From Cristatella mucedo (lineage: Eukaryota; Bryozoa; Phylactolaemata; Cristatellidae), in assembly GCA_009760855.2 (NCBI GenBank), contig WPIO01000144.1, positions 62,001-126,000 on the forward strand: a stretch of 64,000 nucleotides of DNA. Direction: 5' to 3'. The notes below the pieces were generated by a model. The model saw only the letters and a program-made list of their open reading frames with translations, did no database searches and was not told the DNA's origin. The position numbers and the translations under genes are program-made. Positions 10,953-23,382 of the stretch are shown here, piece by piece. Numbering within the stretch: position 1 is the stretch's first letter; each line of letters starts with the position of its first letter.

Positions 10953-12783
10953 GAAAAACGCAAATACAAATATGATAAGTGAGCTGCCAGAAGAAGTCGC
11001 AGGCACTTCGCTGGTTACAGCTGACTTGAAAATAACCCAATGATTTTCCCGCCTAGTGAAGTGTGTGACCAAGGAATGGGAGCTATTCGGAAGTACTTCC
11101 GAGATGGTATTCAAGGAAAAGAATCGCTTTGCACTGACACCATAAACATGCTTGGCAACACTGGTGCTGGAAAGACTAGCATCGCCCAGTCTTTGCGTTT
11201 GGGGCGACTCTCAGCTTGTGCAGCAGAAGACAGAACTCGTGTGATTGACCAGAACCTTTCGAAAATTGGAGATCGGGTCGTGATAGTGAATGACTTTGGA
11301 GGTCATGAAATTTATCATAAAGTGGTTCCGATATTTTTGCCTAACAACGGTCTTTGCATAATAGCATACAGCATGGCTGAAGATATTCATGAGCAGGAAA
11401 ATCAGGTAAAAAAGTGGCTAATGACAGTGTTTGCCAAGTCCACCGAAATCCGGGTGATCATAGTTGGAACCCACGCCGATCAAGTTGAAGCTGAAATTGT
11501 CAAAACCAGATTGAAACATATGGAGAGTTATGTATCGGAAATTACAGAGTCTGCTGTGCAAGATCTTACTTGTCACATCAATGGACTCGGAGAAAATAAT
11601 TGTTATCCAGATTCCATCAAGGGTCTCAATCAGTCGTTGACTACATTATCTTCTGTTGATATTCCGATCATGTCGCTTAGCTGCACAGAGCGATTCATTG
11701 GGAATCGGGATAGTGGCTTGTCTAAGCTGTTTTCATTGATCGAGAATAAACTTAAGCAAAATGTGCAATACCCCACATCTTGGTGCCGTATAATGAAAGA
11801 GATTAAAGAGCATCCGTCAAGCGAGGATCAGCCATATCTGGAATGGCAACAAGTGAAAGAAGTATATGAAAAGTACTTTGATCATGAGCGAGATGACTCC
11901 AAACTGGAAGTCATACTTCGTTCTCTTGTGGCTACATCCCAGATTATATGGTTAGAGAGCTGCGAGTCTCTTAAACACTTGATATTTCATCAACCTCGGC
12001 TCATTGTTGACGAATTAAAGAAGGTATTACACCACGACAATTGCGAAGAAATGCTAAAGTATTTGAGCAAGGACTACTATAGTTATGAAAAAAAGGAATA
12101 CACTCGCGGGTTTCTCGGTGAGACTTTCTTTGGTTTGTTGCTGGGAAATAAAAAGCGTGTGCCAGTTGTTGCCAGCTTTATGCAGCATTTTCTCATGATT
12201 AACAAGGTTGATGATAACCAATACATATTGACCAGTAATCTTATGGATGAACCACTGCCTGAGTTAGCAGAATGGTTACAAGAATCGTCTCGCAGTCCTT
12301 GTATTCACGTGCGTCTCTTTTTCATTGAAAAGTGCATGCCGCTAGCGTTCTTTGCAACTAACCTGGCATCAGTAATAACATGGGTTTGCTCTAAGAAAGC
12401 CAATCCAGAGGCTTGGAAGGATGGAGTACTGTTCGCAGTCAACCTGGTGCAAATTATCGTTAAGCGTGTCGACAGCACCTTGGATGTAATTGCATTTTCC
12501 CGATCGAAGGAGGAGAATATCTGGGATGTTTTGCAACCACTGCTGAGCTGCATCGGTGACAATATTTCGCAGCATTGGAAAGGCGTTTCTCCTTTGTGCA
12601 TGATTATATGCCCGAGATATACTAACCACAAGCCGCAAGAAGCGCCTGACGGCAGCAGAGTTCCTTTGGACGAATTGGCAAAAAAGGTGTCGTCGGATAC
12701 TGAACGAAATTTTCCAACTGTGTATTACTGTCAGGGATGCGAGGAATTCATACCGGGATTATGGATGTATCCGCGTAAACCAG
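10953..12783 (+). CDS. LRR end - Roc GTPase - COR exon of a Roco-family protein
   Basis: Roco proteins are multidomain GTPases in which a Ras-like Roc domain is followed by a COR dimerisation domain. Counting from the ATG at 11040: PPSEVCDQGMGAIRKYF (4-20) is the usual LRR-to-Roc linker; P-loop GNTGAGKTS (39-47); switch-II DFGGHE (85-90); GTHAD (143-147) in the place of NKxD, typical of Roc; SLSC (212-215) as G5. The COR region follows at about 240-480, then a Cys-containing end (YYCQGCEEF). All GTPase motifs look intact. Upstream, from the acceptor TTTATTTTTAG|G, another frame reads NMISELPEEVAGTSLVTADL, an LRR that would join ENNPM one base later, so a base seems missing near 11028. The exon can end at CCAG|GTACAG (12783, phase 1) or read on to TAG at 12801. 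Without the LRR frame, the shortest product is 587 residues from 11040. Confidence 0.9.
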
Positions 12784-12803
12784 GTACAGTGAAACGCTTG
12801 TAG

Positions 12804-13014
12804 CCCTCTCGGCATTGTGTGGTAGTGTTTTTATCCTCTACTGGTATTGAGTCAGTCACTGTAGCAATTTGAATAGGCTTTTCCTATGCAAGCATGTCTT
12901 TTAACCTCGGCCTTACTTAGTGAATAATTTTTCGATAAGTCTTCAGCTATATGTTTGAATCTGAAGCTCACCGTGCTCTAACTAGGGACTGTGAAAAGCT
13001 CCCTAGTTCTTGCT
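12804..13014. other. Intron or 3' region of the Roco gene
   Basis: Nothing is recognised here. It would be intron if the donor at 12783 is used, or 3' UTR if translation ends at 12803. Confidence 0.4.
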
Positions 13015-13095
13015 AATAATAATAATAATAATGCACTTGATAAAGCGCCCTCGGAGAACTCAATCTCTCTCTCTAGGCACTTTACATTTGCTAGG
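13015..13095 (-). mobile_element. LINE-1 extreme 3' end fragment
   Basis: TAATAATAATAATAATGCAC with the tail hairpin (AAAGCGCC...GGCACTTTACATTTGCT). Only about 80 bp of the element is present, a strongly 5'-truncated insertion. Confidence 0.85.
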
Positions 13096-15179
13096 CCGAA
13101 CTCCAGCCGTTTTCTGAATTCGTATCGTATGATGCTGAAGAACTTTGTGATTCGTGTGTCCATAAAACCACTCGGTTGGCCTGTACCTCTCAAAATGACT
13201 CTGCTCGTCGTTTGTATTGTAGCTATTTTCTTTTGAGCCTCCCGTCAAGCAAACAATTATCAATCCCCGGTTTCTTCCTATGTATTGCCACAGCTTTGTT
13301 CCCTCTTTATCGGATATCGTAGATAGTTGGGTGCTTTGTCGTGGTGCCAGCGTTATAGTTTCCTTAGATTTTCTTAGACCCTATAGTTGCTACGATATCA
13401 ACTAACGATCTTTTGGTTTCCCAGGCTTTTTCTGTATCGGGTCTAAGACTGCAGAACTCGTTTATCGTGTCTTTAGGCACTGTAGACTCTGTTCTCCCTG
13501 CAGTCACATTTAATAATTCTTCTCCATTTGTCCTGACCTGCTATTTTCACGCGTTTTGACCATCGACACTGTTTTAATCTGTTTTCTCACTACTCTGTGA
13601 CGTCCATGTAAGACGTTTTACTTTCTCAATTGGGCTGGTTAACTAAATGGTCCTTCTAGATGACTAGAACTGGTTGGCTACTTTAGGCTCATCCTCAAGG
13701 ATCTGTTACCTCTATTTATTCTCAATTAAAATTTGGTTTCAGTTATACGGTTGAGTCCCCAAACACGTGTCTGAACCCGGCCACTATGGGTCGCTCACTG
13801 TAGGTGCTGGCATTAAGATCTGTCCGGTGATTAGAGGACTGAAAGTGTAGCCCTCTGCCTTAGTGAACTCTGCAGCGACTCTTGTGAGTAGCAGGCTGTG
13901 TAACTAGTCCTTCCAGGTGCTATGGAGGGCTGCTCTATTCAGGCAGACGCCTTGTAGACCTATGCGCCTGTACATCTCGGGAAGCAGCTTCATCTTAATT
14001 GTGGTTGAGCTATCATAATTAGCAAAAATACATCTCTTAGGGTATTTTGTATAGGTTTGGTGGCTTAATTTTTACTGCTGAATTAATTAAGTGCTGCAAA
14101 ATGTCTAGAGTATTCTCTTGTAGATTTTCTTTCCGTTGACAACGCTTCATCTATATGTGTAAACTCATTTAAAGATAGTGCATAACGTTTTGTTAATTGA
14201 TCACTGCCAGGGCTCTGCTGCTCACTTACAGTTTATGGAAATGCAATCGTAAAGTATTAGCCTTCCGTCAGCCACAAGTGCCGTCCTATTGTTTTTTGCA
14301 CAGCTTAGATAGCTTTAAAGGAGCTTAGTTATGGTCGACCTTATTCCAATACATTTAGTTACTGATCTGATTGAAGCAGATTGGACGATGCTCGATACGA
14401 CGCTGGAGCAATTAAGCGAGAAAAGCGTTCTTTAGATATGATCATTATTTAGTGCCTAGTGGCTGAAGGTCTGACATAAAAGCCATTACATGCAGCTCCA
14501 AGTACTCTCAAGTTTTTACAGGCTGTAAGCAAACAAGCTCGTGGGTATTAATGGAAAAGTAGCTATGTGACTGTCCAACTGTCTAGTCTCATGCAGTGAG
14601 ATATTGTAACCCCTGTCAAAGCTTGACTCTTCGGCGCAATTTCCCACGGATTGTTGGGATCTTCCTGGTTGATAAACAAATCACAATTAGTTCACTGGAT
14701 ACTTCGTCGTTGGTCGCAGCGTTAGAATTCCTGTCTAAGAAGATTGAGGGTCGTTTCGCAATGATCTTTTTGAGAAAAAACAGCAATTTGTACAGGAGCT
14801 TATTTGTAACGAGGCATATGGCTATTTGTTGGCATACTGTCTGAAGCGAGAACCAATACAATTCGTACTTTGAATGCTAAGAATTAGCATGCATAACGTG
14901 CTTCCCTCCTTGGGCAGCGACGACTCAGCAAGATTTTGTTCACTTAAATAGAAATGAGAGACCAGTGTGACGAAACGTTCCCCAGAGATTCGGTTAAAAT
15001 AGCCAGAGGCAATTCTACCGAAGTCTGCTTACCTCGACCGGCGCTCCATGCTCAAAGTTAGCACGTAGAGGAGTAACTCTAAAATACGAGCAGATCTTAC
15101 TTCCCTGTTTTGAAGTTTTCCAGTAACATCTTGGCCAGTCTGTCACTATTCACTTCAGTGTGGTTGACGGGGACTCCAT

Positions 15180-15182
<3 letters not shown>
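13096..15182. other. No firmly recognised gene
   Basis: Mostly featureless. A segment at 14597-14840 has overlapping coding-like frames on both strands (for example ITISSLDTSSLVAALEFLSKK in one + frame and VQELICNEAYGYLLAYC in another). It starts after CATGCAG with phase 1, but there is no convincing donor and no known domain, so it is not called as an exon. Confidence 0.3.

Positions 15183-15237
<55 letters not shown>
15183..15237. repeat. (GA)27 microsatellite
   Basis: Uninterrupted GA dinucleotide tract. Confidence 0.97.
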
Positions 15238-15240
<3 letters not shown>

Positions 15241-15499
15241 GAGTTTTCTTGGTAGTGGTTGGACATAATAAATTGGAGCGCAAAAAGGGCGTGAATTAAG
15301 AAAGTCGTGATTTGAATTAAGTTAGTTAAAATAATATAACATTCGCTGTTTGTATGAGAGCTAAAGCTAAGCTTCGCCGACGTGAAATTGTTGGAACTGG
15401 CTCTACTGGGCTAGTAGCATCCTAAGACTGTGAGACAAGCATTGCATTCAAACATTTTTAGTTTTATGGTACCCACTTTCCTGTGGTAGGTTTTTTTGC

Positions 15500-15672
15500 T
15501 GGTGACCCGGGAAGGCACACTGGGTAAGGTGGTTGATTTCACGACCTCTGTCCCGAGATCGTCGGTTCGATTCCTGCGGTGGGCAATTCTTTATTGCCAC
15601 TGCATGTGGTGTAGATAGCCGTAAAGGCTCTTCTGTCGCTATACAAAAAGAGGCTGTTTAATCAGCAAGGAT
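15500..15672 (+). repeat. SINE-B copy (tRNA-derived)
   Basis: Contains a Pol III B box (GGTTCGATTCC, about 15563-15573) after an A-box-like GGCACACTGGGTAAGGTGG, then CTTTATTGCCACTGCA, AAGGCTCTTCTGTCGCTATA and CAAAAAGAGGCTGTTTAATC. The same order is seen at 54341 (+), 27520 (-) and 57625 (-). Confidence 0.85.
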
Positions 15673-16283
15673 TGCATTTATTTATTTACTGTAGCACACT
15701 GGCCGAAGCATGGTACTTCTTTGCGGTTGCAAGCTCAATACCGCATATTTTATTAACCCCTGGAGATATATTCTCTTGCAGTGCGTTCTAAAGTGTCTGT
15801 GTAGAGGTTTAGGTCGCTGGTGTCGCTATGCCAACGTACTAGATAAATGCTATTTATTTCCGTTGTTTTGCACAAGGCACTAACGGATTGTCAGTTTTAG
15901 GTTTAAACCGTCGATCTATGTTTGAAAGGAGAGTAAATTGAGTACATTGAAACTGAAAAAACTTGTAGGAAAGGCTAGCTGTCTTTAATACAGATTGAAG
16001 ATTTAACTAACTGTTTCTCAGTCTTCACATTTTTGCTTTCGCCAGTGTCGTATTGTATTTTTTAGATTCGCTAATAATACTACTAGCCTTGTAGTTTTGT
16101 GGTTTTTCAGCAGGTTTTCTATGAACCTTAGCGTTTATCCTTCGCAGTGTCAGTCACTTCTTGGTGCTTATTTTTGTTCCTTCTTGGCTTTTCTGCTGCT
16201 TTCTATGCTGCTTCGCCATACTGCTTTCGTGAGCTAGACCTTGAGTCACAATCCGATTGGTAATGGATAATTTTATCTTTAAG
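15673..16283. other. No recognisable gene (intron by the model)
   Basis: AT-rich, without motif. It ends in a good pyrimidine-rich acceptor (TTTTATCTTTAAG). Confidence 0.4.
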
Positions 16284-16337
16284 GTCCTTGCTCAGAAGAG
16301 GACATTAAGCTCGTCAAAGAGTACTTCAAACGATTTG
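16284..16337 (+). CDS. 54-bp exon linking Roc-COR to the CARD exons (predicted)
   Basis: This small exon lies between the acceptor ATTTTATCTTTAAG and the donor TTTG|GTAAGA and reads PCSEEDIKLVKEYFKRF. It begins with two bases that complete a phase-1 codon and ends in phase 1. That is exactly what the Roc-COR exon donor (12783, phase 1) and the CARD exon acceptor (24271, phase 1) require. Because it is 54 bp and symmetric, it could be skipped without shifting the frame. The peptide is charged, helical-looking linker with no family of its own. The evidence is splice sites, phase and composition only, so a false exon is possible. Confidence 0.5.
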
Positions 16338-17129
16338 GTAAGACAGTACTTTTAATGGATTTAAACAGTTCATTTAAAGCCGTACTCGGTGATTCACAGG
16401 ATTTGCTGTACAGAATGCCAGAATTCGCCAAATGTCAAAGCATTGCTTAGACTTTAGAATTGTTTGCTCTTATATTAGAAGGAGCTTCCACTAATTGCTA
16501 TCATCCCATCTAGAATGCGATAATGGATTTTAAGCTCCGATTGCTTGGGTTGGTGTAAATGAATGGCGTGTCTGTACGATGAAATGTGTAAGCGGTGGCC
16601 TCATACTTGCACCATGCCTTCCAAAATATCTGCTGCGACATCTTGTATGTCTCATTTTGACATTTCAGCCTAGATGTCAATTCGGTGAGGGGCTTGTCAC
16701 ATCTGATATTCAAGGTCGAGAGCTCCTAAAACTAAGCTTCTGTCACTCATTGCTACCTGAACAGTCCCTCGTTGGGTGATATTAATAGTGCTCTTTCAGT
16801 TACTGTTCGGTTTGGCCGGCGTCCAGTACTCATTCGTTATTGATTAGTCCCATGCAAATTGAAATACTAATACTGAAATTTCGTTAACAGCATAACTTAT
16901 AGCGATCAGTTTCTGATTTCGTTGAAACAATCTTGCATGGGCTATGAAACAGTAGAAAATTGATTCTCCAAGAAAACTTTCAGGCAGGGCTGTGGCCTAG
17001 ATAGTTGCATCTGTTCGGCATTTGATAATAAAAGTGAATTTAGGTTTAATGAGCATTAGTACAAGCGTTATTGAAATCCTCTCCTGTGCCACGTTTTACT
17101 GTAGCTCCATAACCAACGGATTTTTTCAC
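16338..17129. other. No recognisable gene
   Basis: Nothing recognised; intron by the gene model. Confidence 0.35.
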
Positions 17130-17245
17130 GGTTAGGTGAATGATTTTTGTGACCAAGGTCGTGTGCTCAAACCCGCCGGCAAATGTAAAGCGCCTGTATA
17201 GTGATATCCTTTAACGATAACTGAGATACATTTCAGTAGCACTGG
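17130..17245 (+). repeat. Badly decayed SINE-A-like fragment
   Basis: GGTTAGGTGAATG, GACCAAGGTCGTGTGCTCAA and AATGTAAAGCGCCTGTATAG occur in SINE-A order, but the A box and the hairpin end are largely lost. Confidence 0.45.
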
Positions 17246-17454
17246 AATTTTCAAAGTCTTTACTTGAGTTCTCTCAAAGCTGCTTACTCAGCCTTACGGC
17301 CGCTCCATGGCACGGAATGCTTAACATTCAAGGCACAATCCTAATTCGCCTCCCTCAGGTTTTCTTTCACGGGCATTGTACCGCCCGTAAACGTATCTGT
17401 CTAGGCCTGCAGTCGTACTCGTCAAGAAATTTGGAAGCATTTTCTCAGCTGTCG

Positions 17455-17557
17455 TGGACCTCACTTTGCAGCAAATGTAAGGCGCCTAGAGATAGATTAA
17501 GTTCTCTGACGGTGCTTTATCAAGTGCATTATTATTATCATTAATTATTATTATTAG
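17455..17557 (+). mobile_element. LINE-1 3' tail
   Basis: CACTTTGCAGCAAATGTAAG, then the GCGCC...GGTGCTTT hairpin and AAGTGCATTATTATTATCATT. This is the plus-strand 3' end of LINE-1. Confidence 0.85.
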
Positions 17558-20394
17558 AAACTCAGCCGTCCTGTAGCATCGGATCATCAACCTCCAACAT
17601 TTCAGTTCTTGAATTGTGGCTCAATTGAAATAACAGTCTTCTTTTTCGCGACCAAGCTGTTTAAAGGAAGCCTGATTAATTCCTGCTGATTGAGACTTGG
17701 ACTACTCTCTGCTCTTGTAGCTTTGAATAAAGGACTAACCCGTCCGGGAACCAATTCTTGCAAAGTATATGGTGTGACAAATTTTGTTAGTCGGTTGCTT
17801 TCGTTGTTCGTGGATGACTTGTCTGTAAGACCTTGGGTTTTCAATGGGTCGTCGTTGGAACCAGTAGCAATTATGATTCCGTCAAAGACCACGAGTCACA
17901 CATAGGTGGTTTACTGAACTACTTCTAGCGGTCTGACCTTGCTTATGGAATATTCTTTCGGAATTCTTTAGATAACCTTTGACTCGGTCCGACCCGTTAG
18001 TATTGTCATTTGTATGGGCGGCTGTTCTTTATCTGGTTATCACATATAATTTCTACCCGGCTGACTGTTTTCGTGTACTGGTCGACCGTTTCCAATCATT
18101 CCTATATAATACAGCCCGATTGATCTCTTAACTTTTCTGATAATTGTTCTGATGCATGTGCACGGTATTATTAGCCTTGTTGGCCTAGAAACTTAAAAAG
18201 CTTTCAGCTTACGCGTAAATTGTGCTCAGCTTGAACACAACTTAAGTAGTTCATTCCTTATTTGGTTGCATATGTTTTTTGATGTACCATTAACGTCGTT
18301 TAATTTTATATTTTGCAAACGTGGGCATATGTAGCTAAACTTAGGCTACTATAAGTACAGAAAACGCACTGCAGTGATGCACTGTTCAAGTTAGTTTCTC
18401 GTTGGTTGGTGCACCGTCCGCCGAGATACTGAATATACAAGCTTTGCATGTGGCATCCTTCAGCAGCAGGCAGGTTTTGCATTATCCCTGTTTTAGCGCA
18501 TTTTGGACTCTTGAAAACGTCAGTCACAATTCACAGTCCAGGTTTAAGCATTTCTCTTATGTGGAGGCTTATGCGACCAATTATTAGACTTTAGGACCAA
18601 TCTTCACTATATTGTAATAGTGGTAAACTAATTAACAGTGAAACGCTAGCCATAGACGATTAAAAATCAGTATATTGCCACTCTAATAACCTTTTTGCGA
18701 AGGATTCCTTGGAGAATTGAAATCACCACCATTTGGGTTAACCCGTTTATGCTTATCATCGATGTGATATGGCTTGCTGAAACGCTCCATTGCAATAGAG
18801 ATCGGTGTCTGTGCATATTTCCTAGATCTTAATGGCCACCAAACGCCTCACTCCTCTTTGGTTGCAACACTCCAATGTTAGCTGCAATCTCCATCCAGAA
18901 AATAAATTAAGAATTTGTGAAGGTACCTGATTCAAATATTTAGTTTTAAATTTGAATTGCGAAAATATGGGCTTCAGAATTTTGAGATTGTAGCAAGTAG
19001 TTCTAGCATGAGCAAACTTTAGTGAGATCTTAATATGGTTGACTTCTGATCACCCTCCCTGGGTAATGCTAATACGCTAATAATAGTCACAAATGTCGTC
19101 TATCCCGATGAGTGCAGGCTTATTATTTTCTACCTGATCTTGAGAAAAAAGGTCACATACTCGCTCTCCATTTGTCTTTCCATAATCAACCTTTTACTAT
19201 TTTAGCCAGTCGGCTTCAGAAACATCGAGATACTTCCCTATTGCCTGGTAAAAATTTGCTTCGATCTTAAAACTCATGGTCATTTACTTCTTGGCCTCTC
19301 TCTTCAAAAGCTTAGTTATATTAGTTCGTCTGCAAAATCTATAAAAAATGTAAAATTTCGCACGAGACCTAGATTGATAAGAAAAACTTACTTTCTTTTG
19401 AAATGAGTTACAATTATGAGGTGCTAAAGATTGAAATTTACATGTACTTTCCAGAAATTTTTCCAGTCCTTTGTTGTGCACTGAGGTGTCAAAATTGTTT
19501 CTTTAAATTTTCTTTATACCTCGTATACCAATATTGTAGGAATACGTGTTTAATAGGCTCCGAGGTAATCTTCCAAAAATCTACACTAATAAAATCCAGC
19601 TGAAATAGGCCTGAAATGCTATCTCTCAATTATTAGCCGACGGAGTGTACTATCAAACCAAAAATACTCATCTTGTAGTTTTTACGAAAGCAAGGCGTGC
19701 CCGAACTTCAAAAGTCACTGTACGTCAATTACCGGATGTAGCTTAATGATTTAACAAACAAATTCACCGATAAACGGTTTAAGCCGTTAATTGCTAACCA
19801 TTTTGTTTGCTGTAGGGCCGATTGGCAAATGGAGCTTCCTTTTTATTAAAAATTGATGGCCAGATATGTTAATGGTGGCCAGCAACACTGCAGGTGTAGT
19901 GCTAAAATTTTGCCTTTGATTTCTCCAAAAGTGATGTCAGGTAATTAGAAGGAGCCACTAGGGAATTTGGATACAGTCTGATTAGTATTAGGTGCAGCAT
20001 TGTTGCACTTTATGTTTAGTAACACTTAGGCATCCGTTGTAACTGACTGGGAGACTGTATTATAGAGCGTGACCTTGGGTCTGGAATATATTAAGATAGA
20101 GGCTGGGTAATCACTGATGGTGAGGACGGCAATTAACTACAGCTTTGACTTGAAGCCATCGCGACCGAACTTTAGTGGTGCAAGGAGTCCATATACTCCC
20201 ACTAGCTGAGCAGCTAATAAAGCCAGCGTTCAAACTGCACCAAAGTTCTCGACAATGGACGGTCTTGCTACTTTCTAGTTGATGAATAAAAGTTGTTGCA
20301 GCACCTGGAAACCTAACCGGAAAACGATACAAAATAATGTCCGCTAGAGTCTATTCTTTATTTAGGGTAAACCTAACTGTCGTCTTGAGTTAAT
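17558..20394. other. No recognisable gene
   Basis: About 2.8 kb with only short frames on both strands and no motif I recognise. It may be intron of the Roco-CARD gene. Confidence 0.35.
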
Positions 20395-21325
20395 AAGAAT
20401 AACAATAATAATTAATACTGTACTTGATAAAGCGCCCTCAGAGAACTCAATCTCTTTCTCTAGGCGGTTAACATTTGCTGCAAAGGGAAATGCAATTGAA
20501 TGGTAAGTAAAATCACGCTTGATAAACAAACTAAATGAATAACATGGTTAGGGGTGACCTGCACAGGGTCAGCATGCAAATGTGGTTAGTGGCAGCATGC
20601 ACAGTGTCAGCACGCATAAGCACATCAACGACGATCTACAGGGACCCACTACATGCTGTCCTAAATAGGTGTGTTTTCAAGATCTTTTTAATATTGTTTA
20701 AGTCAGAGCATGTGCTGACACAAGTCGGCAGGGAGTTCTAGGCTTTGGGAGCATACGAACTAAATGCTCGGTCTCCAAAGGATTTGAGCTTTGTACGAGG
20801 TGTTTGTGGACTGTCGGATTCCAAAAAGCGAGTGGTACGATGCTTGGCCTGATGGGGGAGTATATCTGAGAGATAGGCTGGTGCCCAAGAATGAAGTGAC
20901 CTAAAAGTGAGCGACAAAATCTTGAAGTCAATCCGTTGCTTGACTGGTAGCCAGTGCAGGTCGGCGAGAAGAGGTGTAACGTGGCAACTGCAAATCTCAC
21001 TAATGACAAGGCTAGCTGCAGACTTTTGCACATGCTGCAATCGCCTGATCGTACATGCTGGGTGGCCAGTAAGCAGTGAGTTCCAGAAGTCGAGACGGGA
21101 TTTCACGAAAGCATGGACCAACTTGGACGTGGTATCCTTATCGGAACAAGCCCGAATTTTAGCAATGTTATGAAGCTGAAAATAAGCAGATTTGACTGTG
21201 AAGCTGATATGGTCGTCTAGCGAGAAGTCGTTTTGGAACATGACAACTAGATTTCGAGCTGATTCAACAGGAGATATGCTGGGAGAGCCAATTTTGAGCG
21301 CCAGCCTTTCCAATTTGTGAATCAC
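20395..21325 (-). mobile_element. LINE-1 3' end with C-terminal ORF
   Basis: Starts with the AATAATAATTAAT tail and GATAAAGCGCCCTCAGAG. The 3' UTR with CATGCACAGTGTCAGCACGC follows, then, on the minus strand, the C-terminal domain of a CR1/L2-like reverse transcriptase open for 195 codons (20738-21325): ISFTVKSAYFQLHNIAKI, ADLHWLPVKQRIDFKILSL, SDILPHQAKHRTTRF, GDRAFSSYAPKA. The region after the fingers-palm domain is kept; the catalytic part is absent, so the copy is 5'-truncated and inactive. Confidence 0.93.
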
Positions 21326-23382
21326 ACTGGGATGACCTTGAAGAAATCAGTTCACAATATATGACAAATATTCTAGAATCACGGGAAGCTTCGACGGACG
21401 TTTGATTGGGTAGGGCCATTTTTCTCTGCTTATAGGTAATGCCCAAGCCTTGAATTAAAAAAATTGTCAATAGCACCCTACACAATAACAATTTATCACG
21501 TTTTACATAAGAGTACTTCTAAAAAATGGTGCATGTTTTTTTGTAAATTCCGAATCAAATGCTTAACAACTATGCCGATTCTAGAGAGTCGGGATGGCTT
21601 ACTAATTACTTTGGTGGAGCATAGTTTGTAGCACACTCAACCAGTATTGCTTCATGAGGGCTTCCTACAATTAGTGATGTAGCTATTTGGTGGAAAAATA
21701 GAATGCTGCCTTGCCTAAATTCAAAGATCCCTTTAAAACTATGTCACTAACCTCAGAGCAGTAAACTTAAGGAAGCTCTGGGCTTCCATTACCAACTAGT
21801 TATCTTTAAAAGTTATTTTCTTGCTTTATATGTTACTCACGTTATTTCTTTAGCTGTCTATGATAGCGTAGTTTTGGACAACATTACGTAGATATTTACT
21901 ATATTTTTATTTAACGGTTGCTGTTCAGCCGAGGAGCGTGAGGACGTGTGCCAAACCATCATGTGAAGAAGTAAGAGCGAGCAAGTGCTGCTATTATGTG
22001 TGCAAGCTCGTATAGCTTTGCGTTGGCACTGCCTAAGCTAGACAATTTCCAGTCCTTTGTCTAGCCGTCGGGCACTACCGTCATTTAGAGCGCTCGCTCA
22101 GTTTCTTGTGCCCGTGTACTCGCCAGCGTGCACTACATTAGGTGCAATTAAAATGGCGAAGCTGGCAAAATCAGCCGGATTGTGGCTGATTATTGTTATT
22201 CACAGTTATGCGACGCTACAAAAGTCTATTGAGACAACCTTATAAAAAACCGGCACAGCTGCGATCTGCAGGCTTAACCGCTAGGCTAAACCAGCTGACA
22301 TAGCTATACAACCGAATTAAAGTAATCTCTAATCTAATATAACGTGCGATGCCGATGTCTATCATCGCTTTTGTGAAAATGCATGCAAAATGGCAAGCTA
22401 GTCATTGGATCGTGGACCTGGGTGCAGAGTCCACCAGGCCTAATGTTTACGACCATTCTCACCCGAAGGTTGTCAAGGTTGAGTTCGAAGATATGTTTCA
22501 ACAATATCTTAACTCTGCACGCATAATGTCGCTCCGTGAACTATGGAGGTTTACAAAAGTTAGACTAATAGTGGTAAAGAAAGAGTAGTCGATATTATGC
22601 TCAATCAGCGACAACGAACTCGCGACTGCGAAAGTAATCACTCGTGTATTGCAACTGTTTCGGCCAAAGACTTTGAGCAGGCTCGGTAAAAGCTTATTGC
22701 TGATAAAGCAGATGCCCACTTTTATGTTTACGTCTGGCCGACTATGTTCAAAGAGGTCTAGTGAGACCAGGCTCTTTCGTTACATGATTGGCTGGTCAGA
22801 CGTAAATTAATTGGACTTCGTTAATGAGTTTTTCCGTAGTAATTAGCTCTTTATTCGCTGCTATTTCACAAGCGTTCAGACGTTAAAGATTTGCAGGCCA
22901 GCTCAGCATTTAGCAGTCTGTGTCTCTCCACGTACCTCATATCTCTACACGGCGGTTTTAGCCCGTTGGTTCTGTGGTCGCACTGCATGAATGTGGTCGT
23001 GGGCTCACGTGCTGTAGGAGACTCTCCGTAGCAGCCTTCTGCGATAGCAGCATGATAGCCACCGATGCACTTGGGCTGCTGCATAAAAGTGGTTTAAAGA
23101 AGCTAACCTTTACCTTTACTTGGCTCTGGTTGTAGAAATGCCATCGCAGCCAATTTCTTTCGTGGGCAGTGTCATATTGAAGGATCGATATTGAATACGT
23201 CTTGTGAATGGCAGTGAGTGTATTTTTTTAGCGCCCAACGTGAGTACTTCTCCGGTATCAATTTTTAAAACACATTTTCCTGGCTGATACGACCTCCAAA
23301 AATATATTACCAAGCCAGTGATGTCCAGTTCATAACTTATATCACGGCGAAGCAAGTAAGTTGGCGTCTGATGTAGTCGTCG
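21326..23382. other. No firmly recognised gene
   Basis: An ATG frame at 22349-22588 (+) has a coding-like composition (HWIVDLGAESTRPNVYDHSH, FEDMFQQYLNSARI), but no domain and no splice context, so it is only noted. Positions 22960-23095 carry tRNA-SINE-like words (GTCGTGGGCTCACGTGC) without a clear family. Nothing else is seen. Confidence 0.3.

Noticed and set aside
12305-12638. Two minus-strand frames of 89 and 108 codons
   Set aside because: Shadows of the COR domain.
14597-14844. Possible exon with phase-1 acceptor between Roc-COR and the 54-bp exon
   Set aside because: Coding-like in two + frames and also open on the minus strand; no good donor in phase and no domain match.
22349-22588. 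79-codon ATG frame with coding-like composition
   Set aside because: No domain, no splice context, no neighbouring exon; kept only as a remark.
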